Shown here piece after piece: positions 49,448 through 61,150 of a DNA stretch of 64,000 nt. Numbering within the stretch: the stretch's first letter is position 1; every line of letters starts with the position of its first letter. The stretch is from Abelmoschus esculentus (Eukaryota > Streptophyta > Magnoliopsida > Malvales > Malvaceae), in NCBI GenBank assembly GCA_035048815.1, contig JAUCBN010000007.1, forward strand, positions 5,401,501 through 5,465,500. The letters are read 5' to 3'. Both the position numbers and the translations under genes were made by a program. The notes under the pieces are model-generated. The model had not been told where the DNA came from. It did not search any database and worked only from the letters and a program-made list of their open reading frames with translations.

Positions 49448-50189
49448 AAGTTTCAAAGCTCTCTTTGGACATTCACGTGGCAAACATGTATGTATAGATA
49501 CATGTAAAGAAGGTGAAAAATATGTACCTAAGATTTTAGTTAGATGTCTGAAAATGAGTTGTTCAAGTGTGTGAAGAAACGCTCCAGCTTGTCCACAATT
49601 ATTACAGATTTTAGTGATACTATATAATGTTGTCCTACTCACCAGAAATATTTTCTTGTGTATAAATTTACGTTGCTATATGTCACGTAAATGTAAATCC
49701 CCATCCAATAGGGTCGCCAAGCCGGTTGACTCCTAGTCCTATCTATAAAAAGAAAATATTCGTTAAGGATGACAACAGGACAGGACAAAAAAATTTCACT
49801 TGTTCAGATGTATTTTTTATGTACGTGTCGATCTGAACCAGCTTAGATGATATTTTTTTCTTAACCTCAAAAAAGGAAGGATTTCGAATTCATTCCCCTT
49901 AAAACTTAAATTAAACATATTTCATTCATTTCAAAAAAATTAATAAAAAATTGTCTATCCGAATCTGATTTTTTTAAATCTAACTGGTTTGGGTTAGTTT
50001 AAACACTTGTTACGGTCAAGCCTACTAGCCTAGGTTAAACTAGCAAACCAGCTAACGCAATAACTGATTTACCTCGTTTACTTTTAATCACGCGAGTTTT
50101 AGGGATTTCGCTCCATCTCTCTCGAATAAAGTCCCTGCCTTTGCTTCCCGAGGGCTGAGTCTCCAATTCAAGATCTAAACAGATCCAAG
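49448..50189. other. SMG7L 3'UTR and Pkr1-like promoter
   Basis: The first 200 nt or so are likely SMG7L 3'UTR, and the last 100 nt or so the leader of the next gene. Between them is AT-rich sequence with possible repeat debris near 49.77 kb. No gene is recognised. Confidence 0.5.
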
Positions 50190-51148
50190 ATGGAAAAGAA
50201 ACAGCCCGCAGGTGGGGACATATCATCAGCCCAAGCAGTTTTACTAGGAGCTTTAGCTCCTGGCGTCAACGTTGGTTCAATTCCCTTCTCAATGATCGAG
50301 ATATTCGCAGCCATATTTACGCAGTTTCTGATAGGCTAAAAAGTTTCGAATTTTTGTGATTTGGGTTTCAGGGTCCAACATGGAATACACTGAAATCAAC
50401 GTTCTTGATGTTGGGTCTTTGCCTTGCTGTTATGTTGGGATTAGCTTTCTCATCTAGCGACTCTTATTTGATTCTTCATGTTGCTTTCCTCGTTCTCATC
50501 GCCGCTGCCCTCTTCTTGCTTCTTAACTGGTACTGTTTCGTAATTCTTTAGCTGAAATTTTACCCAGTTTTTATTAGATTTTCTAGCCTTCTAATTAATT
50601 TTGGAGCTCCTTTGTGTGTTATTCTTGTTTTGATCATTAGACAACTTTCAATGTTAGACCTGAGAGCATGCTTATTAAGCTACCTTGGATTTAGAACTTG
50701 AATACTTGAGACCAACTGTGGAATTTTGAGTGTTTTGTCATAAACATGATCAATATTGTAGCTTACAACATGGTTCAGATACTAGAGGCAAGTTTGGGGC
50801 TCGGAATTTCATTTCAATTGTGTTCGAAATGTGTGTTTGTCATAAACATGCTTGATTAGATCTGTTCCCACCTTTAGAACAATAGGGGGGGGGGGGGAGA
50901 AGGCTAGCAAATGGCCTTTTTCTTATTGTGATCTTTATGAAAACAAGTAATTAGATGGATGGGATTATGATTTGAAGCTGCAAGGTTGAATCTCTAATTT
51001 TTTTTCTATTTGGAAATTGTTACTCTACATACACCCTGAATTTGGTTCATTGGATTATGTATGCAGGTTTCTTGAACAGACTGGTTTGGTTTCTGTGGAA
51101 CATCAAATGCGAGAGATGGACTTAATACCAAATGATCGTACGAGATAA
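50190..51148 (+). CDS. Pkr1-like V-ATPase assembly factor
   Basis: Three coding exons: 50190-50270, 50372-50529 and 51067-51148; introns GT-AG; 106 aa. The N-terminus carries the amphipathic AQAVLLGALAPGVNGPTWNTLKSTF block, followed by two hydrophobic helices (about residues 36-55 and 59-78) and the tail WFLEQTGLVSVEHQM. This layout matches the Pkr1 family of small ER membrane proteins. In yeast Pkr1 helps assemble the V0 sector of the vacuolar H+-ATPase in the ER. The plant role is inferred from family membership only. It is split into exons too short to show as long open frames. It sits downstream of SMG7L on the same strand, with its own leader. A G13 run lies in the second intron. Confidence 0.8.
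50885..50897 (+). repeat. G13 homopolymer in Pkr1-like intron 2
   Basis: Thirteen consecutive G residues in the 537-nt second intron. A likely site of length polymorphism or assembly error; it lies well away from both splice sites. Confidence 0.88.
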
Positions 51149-52255
51149 TCAACAAGAATCAATTTAACATAAGGAACTGATTTTCTTTTATCGTAACATT
51201 TGATTAGCATTGCAAGTAAAGATGTCATCAAACACAATGAAAGGCGGAGGATAAGAGGGGGTACGATATCGGTACGAGAATGAGATGCCTTTTCTACAAT
51301 GGAATTTGTAAAAACAAGTTGAAGAGAACTGAAAGCCGACCATGGTGCTTCCTTTTTGTCCTTTTCTTTCCCGGGGAATCAGATCAGAGGCACCGATCTT
51401 CACTGGCTCTAGGCTTCCTTCTCCCGTTTGCTCTTCTTGCACTTGATGTAGCAGTAGCATGGGAGCTGAAGCAAAAACTTCATATTTGCAAGAACTGAGA
51501 TTTATATAGAACGCTCCAATCTTAGGTTATTTATTTCTGCGGTTGGATGCCATTACTATTACTCAATGTCATAGATACTGAGATTTCTAACTTTTCAAGG
51601 TCATATTCATAGCCATTGGTTTAGATGAATATCTTTCTTTGAATTACAACAATGTTAGCATCCTCTTCCTAAATGATTCATATGCTTTGGGTTGCGCTGC
51701 ACCCAATGCAACTCACCTTGGATGATGGAGACACTTCCACTTCATCCACTCCAGTTCCACCACCCTTTCTTTGACCGCCCTGCCTATCCGCCCACCATTG
51801 AGTGTCCCTTTTCCACATTATTCAAGCCACCATAGTTGTTCAGCAATTCCGGTGAGCCTGCCCTGAAGATCAGGTGAAACAAGTGGGGCTTTTAGCTTTC
51901 TCTCTCTTTTGATTGATGTTTTCTTCTTGGATCGGTGTGTCTGTGTACTTTCACTGAAACAAAAAACTCACTTTATTTTCACCTAATAAATTCTCTTCAC
52001 TACAGATAGAGAGAGACCTTTCCTTAGTGGACTGTGTCCACGCCCGACACTCGTACCCCTCTTTTCTTTTTTACCACTTCTTAAAAGCAGAAACACTCGT
52101 ACATTCATACGCTAATAGTATGTGATTTTCTCTCCTCGTTTCATGATTTGGGAGCCATCGTTTTCTTTTCATGGATTGGTAAGCTAAACAAGTATATATA
52201 GGCATGGAAACAAGATAACCATCGTCTCCAATATTTGCTATATTCGAGTAAAGAT
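51149..52255. other. Pkr1-like 3' region and Dof promoter
   Basis: No additional gene is recognised. The right half is the promoter of the Dof gene, with pyrimidine-rich tracts (ctctctct near 51.90 kb) and a TATA-like tatatatagg at about 52194, some 55-60 nt before the ATG, implying a very short leader. Confidence 0.5.
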
Positions 52256-53020
52256 ATGCAGTCACCGCAAGATCGGAGGTTGAAGCCGTTGACAGCGGCG
52301 GGAGAGAACAACCAACAACAACTACCTCAAAAGTGTCCTCGTTGTGATTCGGTGAACACAAAGTTTTGTTACTACAACAATTACAGCCTCTCTCAGCCTC
52401 GTTATTTCTGCAAGAGTTGCAGACGATACTGGACTCAAGGTGGAACCCTAAGGAACGTGCCCGTTGGCGGTGGTTGCCGGAAAGGGAAGAGCTTGGACTC
52501 GAAGGTCTCTCCTTCCGGTGAAAATCCAAGGTCGTCTCAGCCGAAGAGACCAGTACAACCACAACAACAAGCTCAGCAACAAACTGTTATCTCTTGTTCA
52601 TTGGCTTCTTCATCGTCCGGTATTTCTTCAGTGGGATCATTGTATCCCGGCGGTGGGTTTTTGTCGTCCTTGGCAGCAATTCAATCAATGAACCAGCAGC
52701 AGCAACAACCACCTTTCGGTGGTGGTTTTACAAATTTGGGTCTTTTGCAGGGATATGGTGTCCCTTCTTCGTTTGGGGCACCAGTACAACAGCACCGGCA
52801 GATTCAGCAAACACAATTATCTTCATTAATATATCAAGAGGACAATTCTTGGCACCAAAGTTTCATCAACACTAGTATCCCAACAATCTCTGAAGCAGCT
52901 TTATGGAGTATCAGCAACAACAACAACAGCGGTGGCAACACTGGCACCGGCAAGACCACTGGTGCAGGTTCTTTGAATCCGAGTCAATGGTCTGATATTT
53001 CAGGTTATGGTCCTCCATAG
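52256..53020 (+). CDS. Dof-type zinc-finger transcription factor
   Basis: A plant-specific Dof factor of 254 aa on one exon. The Dof domain at about residues 23-74 has the full C-x2-C-x21-C-x2-C zinc finger (CPRC...CKSC) and the trailing YWTQGGTLRNVPVGGGCRKGK that contacts AAAG-core DNA. Downstream the protein is rich in Gln, Ser and Gly, probably an activation region. The start is ATG 52256; the frame is open further left but has no ATG there. A TATA-like box lies about 55-60 nt upstream. The Dof domain differs from the second Dof gene (60482-61150) at about six positions, and the rest of the two proteins is unrelated, so they are not a recent tandem pair. Exact subgroup and targets are not determined. 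Confidence 0.93.
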   Translation: MQSPQDRRLKPLTAAGENNQQQLPQKCPRCDSVNTKFCYYNNYSLSQPRYFCKSCRRYWTQGGTLRNVPVGGGCRKGKSLDSKVSPSGENPRSSQPKRPVQPQQQAQQQTVISCSLASSSSGISSVGSLYPGGGFLSSLAAIQSMNQQQQQPPFGGGFTNLGLLQGYGVPSSFGAPVQQHRQIQQTQLSSLIYQEDNSWHQSFINTSIPTISEAALWSISNNNNSGGNTGTGKTTGAGSLNPSQWSDISGYGPP

Positions 53021-56000
53021 ATCCGATATTGCAAAAAAAAATTTGTCTATGCTTGGTTTTGATCTGATCGTAAAATGGTTTTGATGGATTGAACCAAAGT
53101 TGTGAAGAAAAGATGTGTTGGTTCTTATGCATGTGGGGGCTGGAATGGACTAAGCGGGTCGAAGGGTACGAAAACTCCCTTAAAAAAATTGATTTCCTAT
53201 ATAATTTAAGAAAATATATATATATATATATTTTATTAAAATGTATTTTTACCTTCCCTAAAAATCTATAAATTTATCCCATGACATGAAGTGAGTGTGT
53301 GTTTGAATGTTGGCAATGGCTTTGGTTCACAATCACTTTAACCATTCCAATTGCCGAGCTTCGTCATCCCATCACTTTACCCATCCCTTATAGGTGAATT
53401 CCAAGCACTCAGAGACTACATATATGACTGGGGAATTGGATTCTTATTCTGCATTTATTGATGGAACTCGGAAGTAAACATGAGTTGAAGTGCTTGAAAT
53501 GTTTTGATAGTATTTAATTCAAATTAGTTTGATAATAGGATAGATATTGACGGTTATATCAATATATATTACATAATATTTATAGGTAAGTATTCCATGC
53601 ATAGATAATGAAAATATTTTTTCTACAAGCACATCGATTTTAACATTTATGGTTAAATTTTAGGGTTTGTCGGTTAAAATATAAATTTATAATCATATTA
53701 CTCTAACATTTAAATTTAAATTCTAACTCTAAATCATAAATTTTAAGTCCATATATTAAAATCATTAAACCCTAAAATAAAATCCGTAAACACTACAATC
53801 AAAGGAACGTATAAAAAAATTTATTTATGATTACGATGTATAAAATATTATATATATATTATTTAAAATTAAACAAAAAACGAATATTAGCAACTAAGAA
53901 TACTAAAACAATCTATTCAGAAAATAATACTAAAAATTATGCATGATCATTGTGCTTCATTGCCTAAAGAAAGGTATGGTGTGCGTTGAAATTGTCAAAA
54001 TATGACATCACCATTCTTCAATATAGGATTCGGTGAATAGCCACAAAATAGAAAAATTATATTACGAATCTTAATAAAAAAAATAGTTCAATCTTTAAAT
54101 GATTAGCTTTTAGTTTATTAAGTAATTTAGGGTTATTTTATTTAAATATAATATATATTATGATAAAATTAATTATTATTTAAAATAACTATTATTGTAA
54201 TTATTTATTAATTAAATTGATTTGCGATTGTTGAGCGATAACATCAATTCAACACATATTTTATATTAAAATGTTTTCTTTTGTTTCGCTCAATATATTA
54301 ATCTGACCATAAATGTTTTAAATATTTTAATTAATTAGATTTTATAATATACATTTAAATTAATTCATTGAAGTTTTCTAAAAATGTACTTTTTTATTAA
54401 TGATAAATTTAAAATAATAATAAGTCTTAGTTAAAAAATAATAAAAAGTTAATATTAAATATATTAAATGAGAAGAATAAAATATATATTTGTTAAAAAA
54501 TATAAATGGAATGATATATAATTTTAAATTCTTGCTAATTACGTGTTTGATCATTCTTCGATAGCATTTTTAATTGTCCTTTTTAATGGAGCTAATATGC
54601 TTATTAATATATAGAATAGATATAACTGCAAAGTCAACATCTACGTCACTATGTGTAGCGACTAGATTGGCAGGTTTAAGATTATGTGATTAATTTATTC
54701 AACCTTAATATTTAATAATGATGATTAAACGAGTAGATTGGCTCGGGCGTGGAGTCTATATAAGACTGTTGGGATTTCCATGTAAAGCAAATCTTGGCAA
54801 CACCTGTTTAAAATACACTTATAAGATTATTGGTCTACACAACGCCACCATTACAAATATATATGAATAAATAATATATACGACTAAATGGTCTAAAGCC
54901 ATTTTTTTAAAAATAATATATATATTTTTTAACATTTAAATATATATTTAGTATCAGAATTAGATTTCTTCTCTTAAATTAGTATTTAAAAAAATAATTC
55001 TAAATTGATATCTAATTTAAATATTTTTTTAATTGATGCTTAAAAAATCTTTACTTTTAAATTGATACTTAAATTTTAATTTTATTTATGGTTTTGAACT
55101 AAAATATAATAAATTATTAAAAAAATGTATTTATAATATTTTTAGCAAATTTGGTTCTCTTTTGACTTCCTTTCTTTTTAGGCAAATTTACTACCTTGGT
55201 TAGACATGGACTTCAACATGTGAGCTTCTTGTTGAATCATTAACAGGATTCGGAAGTCAAGATAATCATTAGTTCAGGACAATGGATGCCAATTGTAGTT
55301 TCATGAACGTGTCTGAACTCTGATCCTGGGGTTGTATAATCTTATTTAAAATAAAATTTATAAAAAAAATATTTAATTAATAAAAAATAATTTTATTAGT
55401 CATACATAAATTATTATAATTTATAAAAAATTATATGGACATAATTTAACAAGACCAGTGTCGGTTCAAAAATTTTGGGGTCCGATATAATTTATTAAAA
55501 TGTGTCTTTTAGAAGTCATTGTTCATAGTTTTATTGGTTCTAAAAATATGGTCCTCAGAAGCAATTGTCCTTTTTAGGAGCTCTTGTGCGGTCGTTTGTA
55601 TTGTGTATGTCCATAATCTCATTAGATCTATAAAAACAATAATAATAACAATAATAAATAAGATTTTATATTTAATTGTCACAATTAGAACATAATTATA
55701 ACGTTTTAACAATTATAATTCATCTTTTTAAGAGTATTTTCATAATTTTTATAATAAATTTCGAGATTAATATTAATTAGTGAATATAGTTTATCAAATT
55801 TTAAAATTTTTTTAAAAAATTTTATACGATCCTTTTTATTGCATTTGTCCAAAACTTTATTATCAAAGACTTTTCCTAACCCTGTAATTTTTGTCAGAGA
55901 GATTCCCATTTCCCTGAACATATGTTTTGGTCTGTAGATTATTCCTTGGACTACGTGAGTGGGGCATTTTTTAGGTACATCATGCATCGAGTGGTTTACT

Positions 56001-59000
56001 CTTCAAACATCCAAACCATTCGCACATCAATTGGTCAGTGGGTTCCGTTGTTCCACTTCATCAACAACAACAGGTCTTGCCAGTTTCATCAGTTTGGGAA
56101 ATCAAACAAGCAGCTTGCCATCTCGAACATATATAACGGATAATTAATAGTGAATTATATTAATGATAATCGATAATTGTTTAGTTATTTAAATAAGTAA
56201 AATAATATAAAGGTTTTATATTTATTAGTATTAATTAGATTATAAAAAATTATTTTTAATATAATATTACTAAACATATTTAAAGATTTTATATACTAGT
56301 TTATTATTTAAATTATAATTTTAATAAAATTTACTTAATTATTAAGTTTAACTACAAATATAAATGTGTGAGAATGAAATTAAAAAATATTAGTTTAAAA
56401 ATATCGAAATGTAAATACATGGGGTGAATAATTAAAATAGAAAAGATTAAATTTAGGTTATTTAGAGATCTTTAATAATTATTAAGGGAAAAAAAAACTT
56501 CTGTAGCTTTTATGTCAAAACCTCTAATTAAAAAAATATTCTTACCAGCAGTTTTTTTCTTTCTAAAATTAAAAGTTTTATCCAAATTTACTATTTTAAT
56601 ATATTATAGGGTTAAATATTTAAATTAACGAATTTAAATGATCAAATCTTCGATTTTTGTTCAAATTATTGTTTATCAAGACAAATCAGAGTTTTGCCCT
56701 TGAAGAAATTCGTAACTTTCATTTATATATTTTATCAATGATTTTATTTTTGTCTATTAATAAAATTTTAAAACGTTTATTAGTTATTTATATTTTAATA
56801 AAAATAGATTTGACATATAAAGGGAAGATAAATTTCTTTCCTTTGCGGGAATATCTTTGGGTATAAAAGAAATGGATGGGGAATATCCGATTAATTCGAA
56901 TTAAAAATTTTATACTAATCGAGTTGATGAAATTTATCTTATAATTTAAATTTTATTTATAAAATTTTTAAATCAAGACTAATTTATAAATTTTAAATTA
57001 GAAGTTTTAATCTAAACATTATATATAAATTTAACTTGAATTAATCAATTAATATATTAAATATCGAAAGTTAAATAAAAATTCAAATTGTATGCATCGC
57101 AGGATCTTGTATATGATTTATATTTGATTAAACGATTGGTATTATAAGAGGAGTATAATATAATAAGTCGGTCGTTAAATATTATTAATTTTTAATAATT
57201 ATTATAAATGTTAAAGATTTTATATGTAATTAATTTTATTTCGTAATAAAACTATAAAAGAAATATTAACTATTTTTACCATTTCATTATCTATTCAATT
57301 AAATAAAATCACATCATATTTATTTTTCACGTATTTTTTTTTTCATAAATTAAATTTATAATCCAGAGTCGACGGCTTTCATGTTTTTATCAGTTTTTAA
57401 GGCTAAAATGAATATGTTAATTTTAATGTTGTTAACATATTAAAATTATTTTTATGTTATTTTTTCAAAAAAATTATGAGAAAAAATGATTTATAAATTT
57501 AAATTTATAAAAAATATTATATAAAAACAAAAATGATACGGTTTTATTTAATTAAGTAAGATTATGAAATGAGGTAGTAAAAATGGTTCATGATTTATAA
57601 AATAATTTTCTTTAATTTTATTTTAAAATAAAATTAATTGTATGTGAAACCTTTGAGATTTTTAATAATTATTTAAAAATCATTAAAAATAATATTTTAA
57701 ATTATCAATAATCAGTTGATCTATCAAGATGAATTTCTGTAATATTAACAGTTCTGTAAGATCAAAAGTTCGAATATTAACATTGTAAATAAAATTAAAA
57801 ATTCATCTCATAATGAGTTTCTATAATACTCGATTTGAGTTAATTAACTTATAAGTTAAAATTAAATTAATCAACTAATAAAATAAGTACCGTTAATTAA
57901 AAATATTTTAAATTTATGAAATAAAGATATTAAATTAATTCAAAATTTTCATAATTAATTTGATTCATGTCCCAATTGCTTATGTCACGGCTATCTTTTC
58001 ATAGTATTTGGCTACTTGTCTCTTTCCCTATGGTTTCGAAAAGAATGATTTGGTCGGGTACTCTAAGGTAATGTAATTGGTGGATTTTAGAAACTTTTTT
58101 ATTAAGACTGATTTAGTTTTTTTTAATATTTTTAATAATTAATATTTAATTTATTAAACGATTAATTTAAATTAAGTTTTATAAAAAAAATATTTTCTTA
58201 TTTATAGCACTAAAATTTAAATTAAACAAATCATCGGACCAATTGATTGTGATATTTATTCTTTTAAAATATCCTTTTGTGATAAAATTTGTGAAGTCTC
58301 CTTGTCAACCCCAAAATTTGCGTGATTGAGTGAGACTCTTTTGTCTAATTATATTCCTTTAATTATGCCGAGTGGGGTGAAAGTGTGTTATGATTGTAAC
58401 ACAAGGGAATTTATAGCAAACCCATATACAATATATATAATATAAATAATTATCGAGAAAATATATTTAATTAATTGATTAAGTTAATTACACATATTTT
58501 TTATGTTATTTTAGGTTACAGATGTAAGAGGACTATATTTTTTTCTAAAGTTTTTTGTTTTTCTTAGAAGGTAGATTTAAGATTAAAATTAAAATTTATC
58601 AAAAAAATAATTTAGACAGTTATTTGTTTTATTAGAAAAAGTATAACCATAATGAGTGATTATTCTTGTGATTTTTTAAATAAATAAATAAATTTTATTT
58701 TATTTTATTTTTATTCATAAAGTTTTTTTTAGTTATATTACATCAAATCATTTTTCCCTATTTTGCATAAAATATTTCAATAATTGTTAATAAAAATAGA
58801 TTTCTATTATTGGGGTTTTAAAGCCCAGAATGATTTGAGTTTTGGAAAAATTCCATTGCTTAAATAATAATCGATTGGCATTTAGTAGTACTAAACACAA
58901 TACAATATTATCATATCACAAGAATATAATACGAAAAATATCATAAATTATCAACATAATATAAAAACAAAACAAAAATACGAACATAACATAAATCTAC

Positions 59001-60481
59001 GTACGAAGTATGCTAATAAAACTAGACTATCTTTATTCGGATGATTAGCGGTGATAGTTTACTGCAGAGATGAGTTGAACCACAAAACAGTGAGCTACAT
59101 TTATTATGGACAAACGATCGGCGTTTGTGTAAGTTGGAGCATTGTTTAACATCCAAGTTACAACTCTTAGATGTGTAATAAATTTGAGGAGCTGTAACAA
59201 AATGAATCTGGTCCCCCAGACATACGGTAAATAAACCACACTTAATGCAATGGAAGACAATTGGGACACCCAACCCGACAGTAACAACACCGGCGCCGGC
59301 GGATGCATAGAGACTACATAGTCATGGTCCAAACGACTATAACCCTTCCGACAAGTAAAGGGTCCATGAGGTGATTTATGAAACGACAGTTACCTCAATG
59401 TTTTTTTCTTCATTTTGCGGAAGAGTTACTTCTATCTATATTGTTGAATCAAATATAATCTAACGATTCTGAACCGACTGAATCAAAAATAATATCAAAT
59501 TAGGTTAGGATTTTCTGTAGTTGGGTCAAAAAGGTTTATGCATTAAATAATATTTTTTTCGGGTTTAGAAATAGATTTGAACAAGTAATTTAACTTTTTT
59601 TAATAATTTAATTTGATTTTTTATATATACTGATACGTTTATTTATTTTAAAACCCTTTTATAATAATAATAAACCCGGGTCAAAGGACTTAATAAAATT
59701 AGTGTTTATAAATACATATGCAAATGATAAAATGGCTGCACCCATTTGCTCTTAAGTTTAGGGTTGAGTAAAACTCAATTAAAAGATTTAATTTTTTTTT
59801 ATCTCGTATTTCTTAACTCTACTTGATATATGAATATTGCATATAGAATATATATGATAATAAAGTCGTTGAAATTCGAACTGACTAGTACTATAACATT
59901 ATAAATATTCACAATCAAACTCGAATTTTATAATCTTAATTAAAAATATTTAAAATAGAATAGTTATAAAATAATATTGTTAGCCCAACTAACTTGAATC
60001 TTTTTTACTTGTATAATGTTCACCCGTATTATTGTCTGCAATCTGTAGTTCTCTCTCCAATGCATTGGCTCTGCAGTTTAAGGTTTAATCAGATGACAGT
60101 TTTCTTGATTTCAAAAGCCAACCAAATTTAGTTCATATCAGAATGAACAGTGACACAAAGAAGGCAAGAACGATAAACTAGAAAACATGCCAATTACAGT
60201 AAAATAATGGGAACCATTCATTATACTAGAACCAGAAAATGGGGAAGAAATCAGTTCATATCTGATCTTAAACCAAGTACAACAAATTCTAAACAGATAT
60301 ATGCATACAACATAGAAGCTAAATTACAAAACAGATGAAGCAAAAGGATGGTAAGTTGAAACGATGAGGATGAAGAGGATCCGAGGTTCCTCTCGGCGCT
60401 ATGTCTGAATCTGAATTATTCTTGCAGCCGACATGAACACTCGGATCCGATCTTGATCTTCTTGTATAAGTTGAGTTTAGG
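53021..60481. other. Gene-free region between two Dof genes
   Basis: About 7.5 kb, mostly very AT-rich. Near 53.64-53.80 kb there are degenerate telomere-like words (ttagggttt, aaaccctaaa). Less AT-rich islands at about 55.9-56.15 kb and 59.04-59.40 kb have short open frames without familiar motifs and may be gene or transposon relics. A TA microsatellite lies at about 53.21-53.23 kb. The last 400 nt should be the 3'UTR of the minus-strand Dof gene. Confidence 0.5.
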
Positions 60482-61150
60482 CTAGATCAGAGAAGTGACT
60501 GAGGACCCAATGTTTGGTTGACCATGCCAGGTACCACCAACGGGTTCATATGAACCGAGTTGATCTAGCTGAGATTGGAAATATGGTTCGTTCGTTACCC
60601 CATTTTCAGTCATGTGAAGATCTCGAAATGGTGACAAGGCTGCTGCACCGCTATTGATGAACAATGAGGCAATGTTTGGTGATGTGGAGGATGCAAAGAC
60701 ATTACGATTTGGGACAATCCCAGAAGAAAACCCTAATCCAAGAGCATTCATTTGAGATTGGAAATCATGGTATGAGAGATTCATATCAGAAGGGTTACTA
60801 CTAGCTAACCCATAAAACAAAGAGTTGTTGATATGGTGACTCGAGGTCGAAGAAACATTGACTCGAGGTTGAGATATAGGATGGTTAGGATTTTCTGCAC
60901 CACCAGCAATAATGGGCGCAGCAGGCCTCTTGTGACGCTTGTTTTTACGACATCCGCCGCCAACGGGGACGTTCCTTAGAGTGCCTCCTTCGGTCCAATA
61001 ACGCTTACAAGCCTTGCAGAAATGTCGTGGCTGAGACAAACTGTAGTTGTTATAGTAACAGAACTTAGTGTTTGATGAATCACACCGAGGACACTTCAGA
61101 GCTTGTTGTTGTTGGTTCGGTTTCTCCATTATCTTACTTGTTGAACCCAT
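60482..61150 (-). CDS. Dof-type zinc-finger transcription factor, DOF1.4-like
   Basis: 222 aa, coding part on one exon. The N-terminus MGSTSKIMEKPNQQQQALK leads straight into the Dof domain (about residues 19-71): CPRC...CKAC finger, then YWTEGGTLRNVPVGGGCRKNKRHKRP, which doubles as a nuclear localisation signal. The C-terminus SSVTSLI resembles the SSLTSLI ending of Arabidopsis DOF1.4 from memory; MEKPN-QQALK also matches. It is shorter than DOF1.4, mainly in the Ser-rich middle. ATG 61150 is fixed by an in-frame stop upstream. A consensus acceptor (TTTTGCAG) ends at 61182, so a leader intron is likely. DOF1.4-type factors bind AAAG motifs; targets are unknown. Proximity to MUCI70 and SMG7L agrees with the Arabidopsis order as I recall it. 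Confidence 0.9.
   Translation of the reverse strand: MGSTSKIMEKPNQQQQALKCPRCDSSNTKFCYYNNYSLSQPRHFCKACKRYWTEGGTLRNVPVGGGCRKNKRHKRPAAPIIAGGAENPNHPISQPRVNVSSTSSHHINNSLFYGLASSNPSDMNLSYHDFQSQMNALGLGFSSGIVPNRNVFASSTSPNIASLFINSGAAALSPFRDLHMTENGVTNEPYFQSQLDQLGSYEPVGGTWHGQPNIGSSVTSLI

Noticed and set aside
52235..52255. Extending the first Dof protein seven codons upstream
   Set aside because: The extension would need a TTG start. The first ATG is at 52256, and the same applies to the second Dof gene, where the ATG is at 61150.
55706..56147. Overlapping short frames on both strands
   Set aside because: No strand gives a familiar domain or plausible exon structure. It may be a relic, but I cannot support a gene.
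59022..59332. Two overlapping minus-strand frames, one Cys-rich, one hydrophobic
   Set aside because: Both share the same bases in different frames, lack a conserved pattern and have no neighbouring exons. Probably chance frames in a less AT-rich island.
53021..60481. Possible LTR retrotransposon
   Set aside because: I found no paired long terminal repeats, primer-binding site, polypurine tract or pol motifs.
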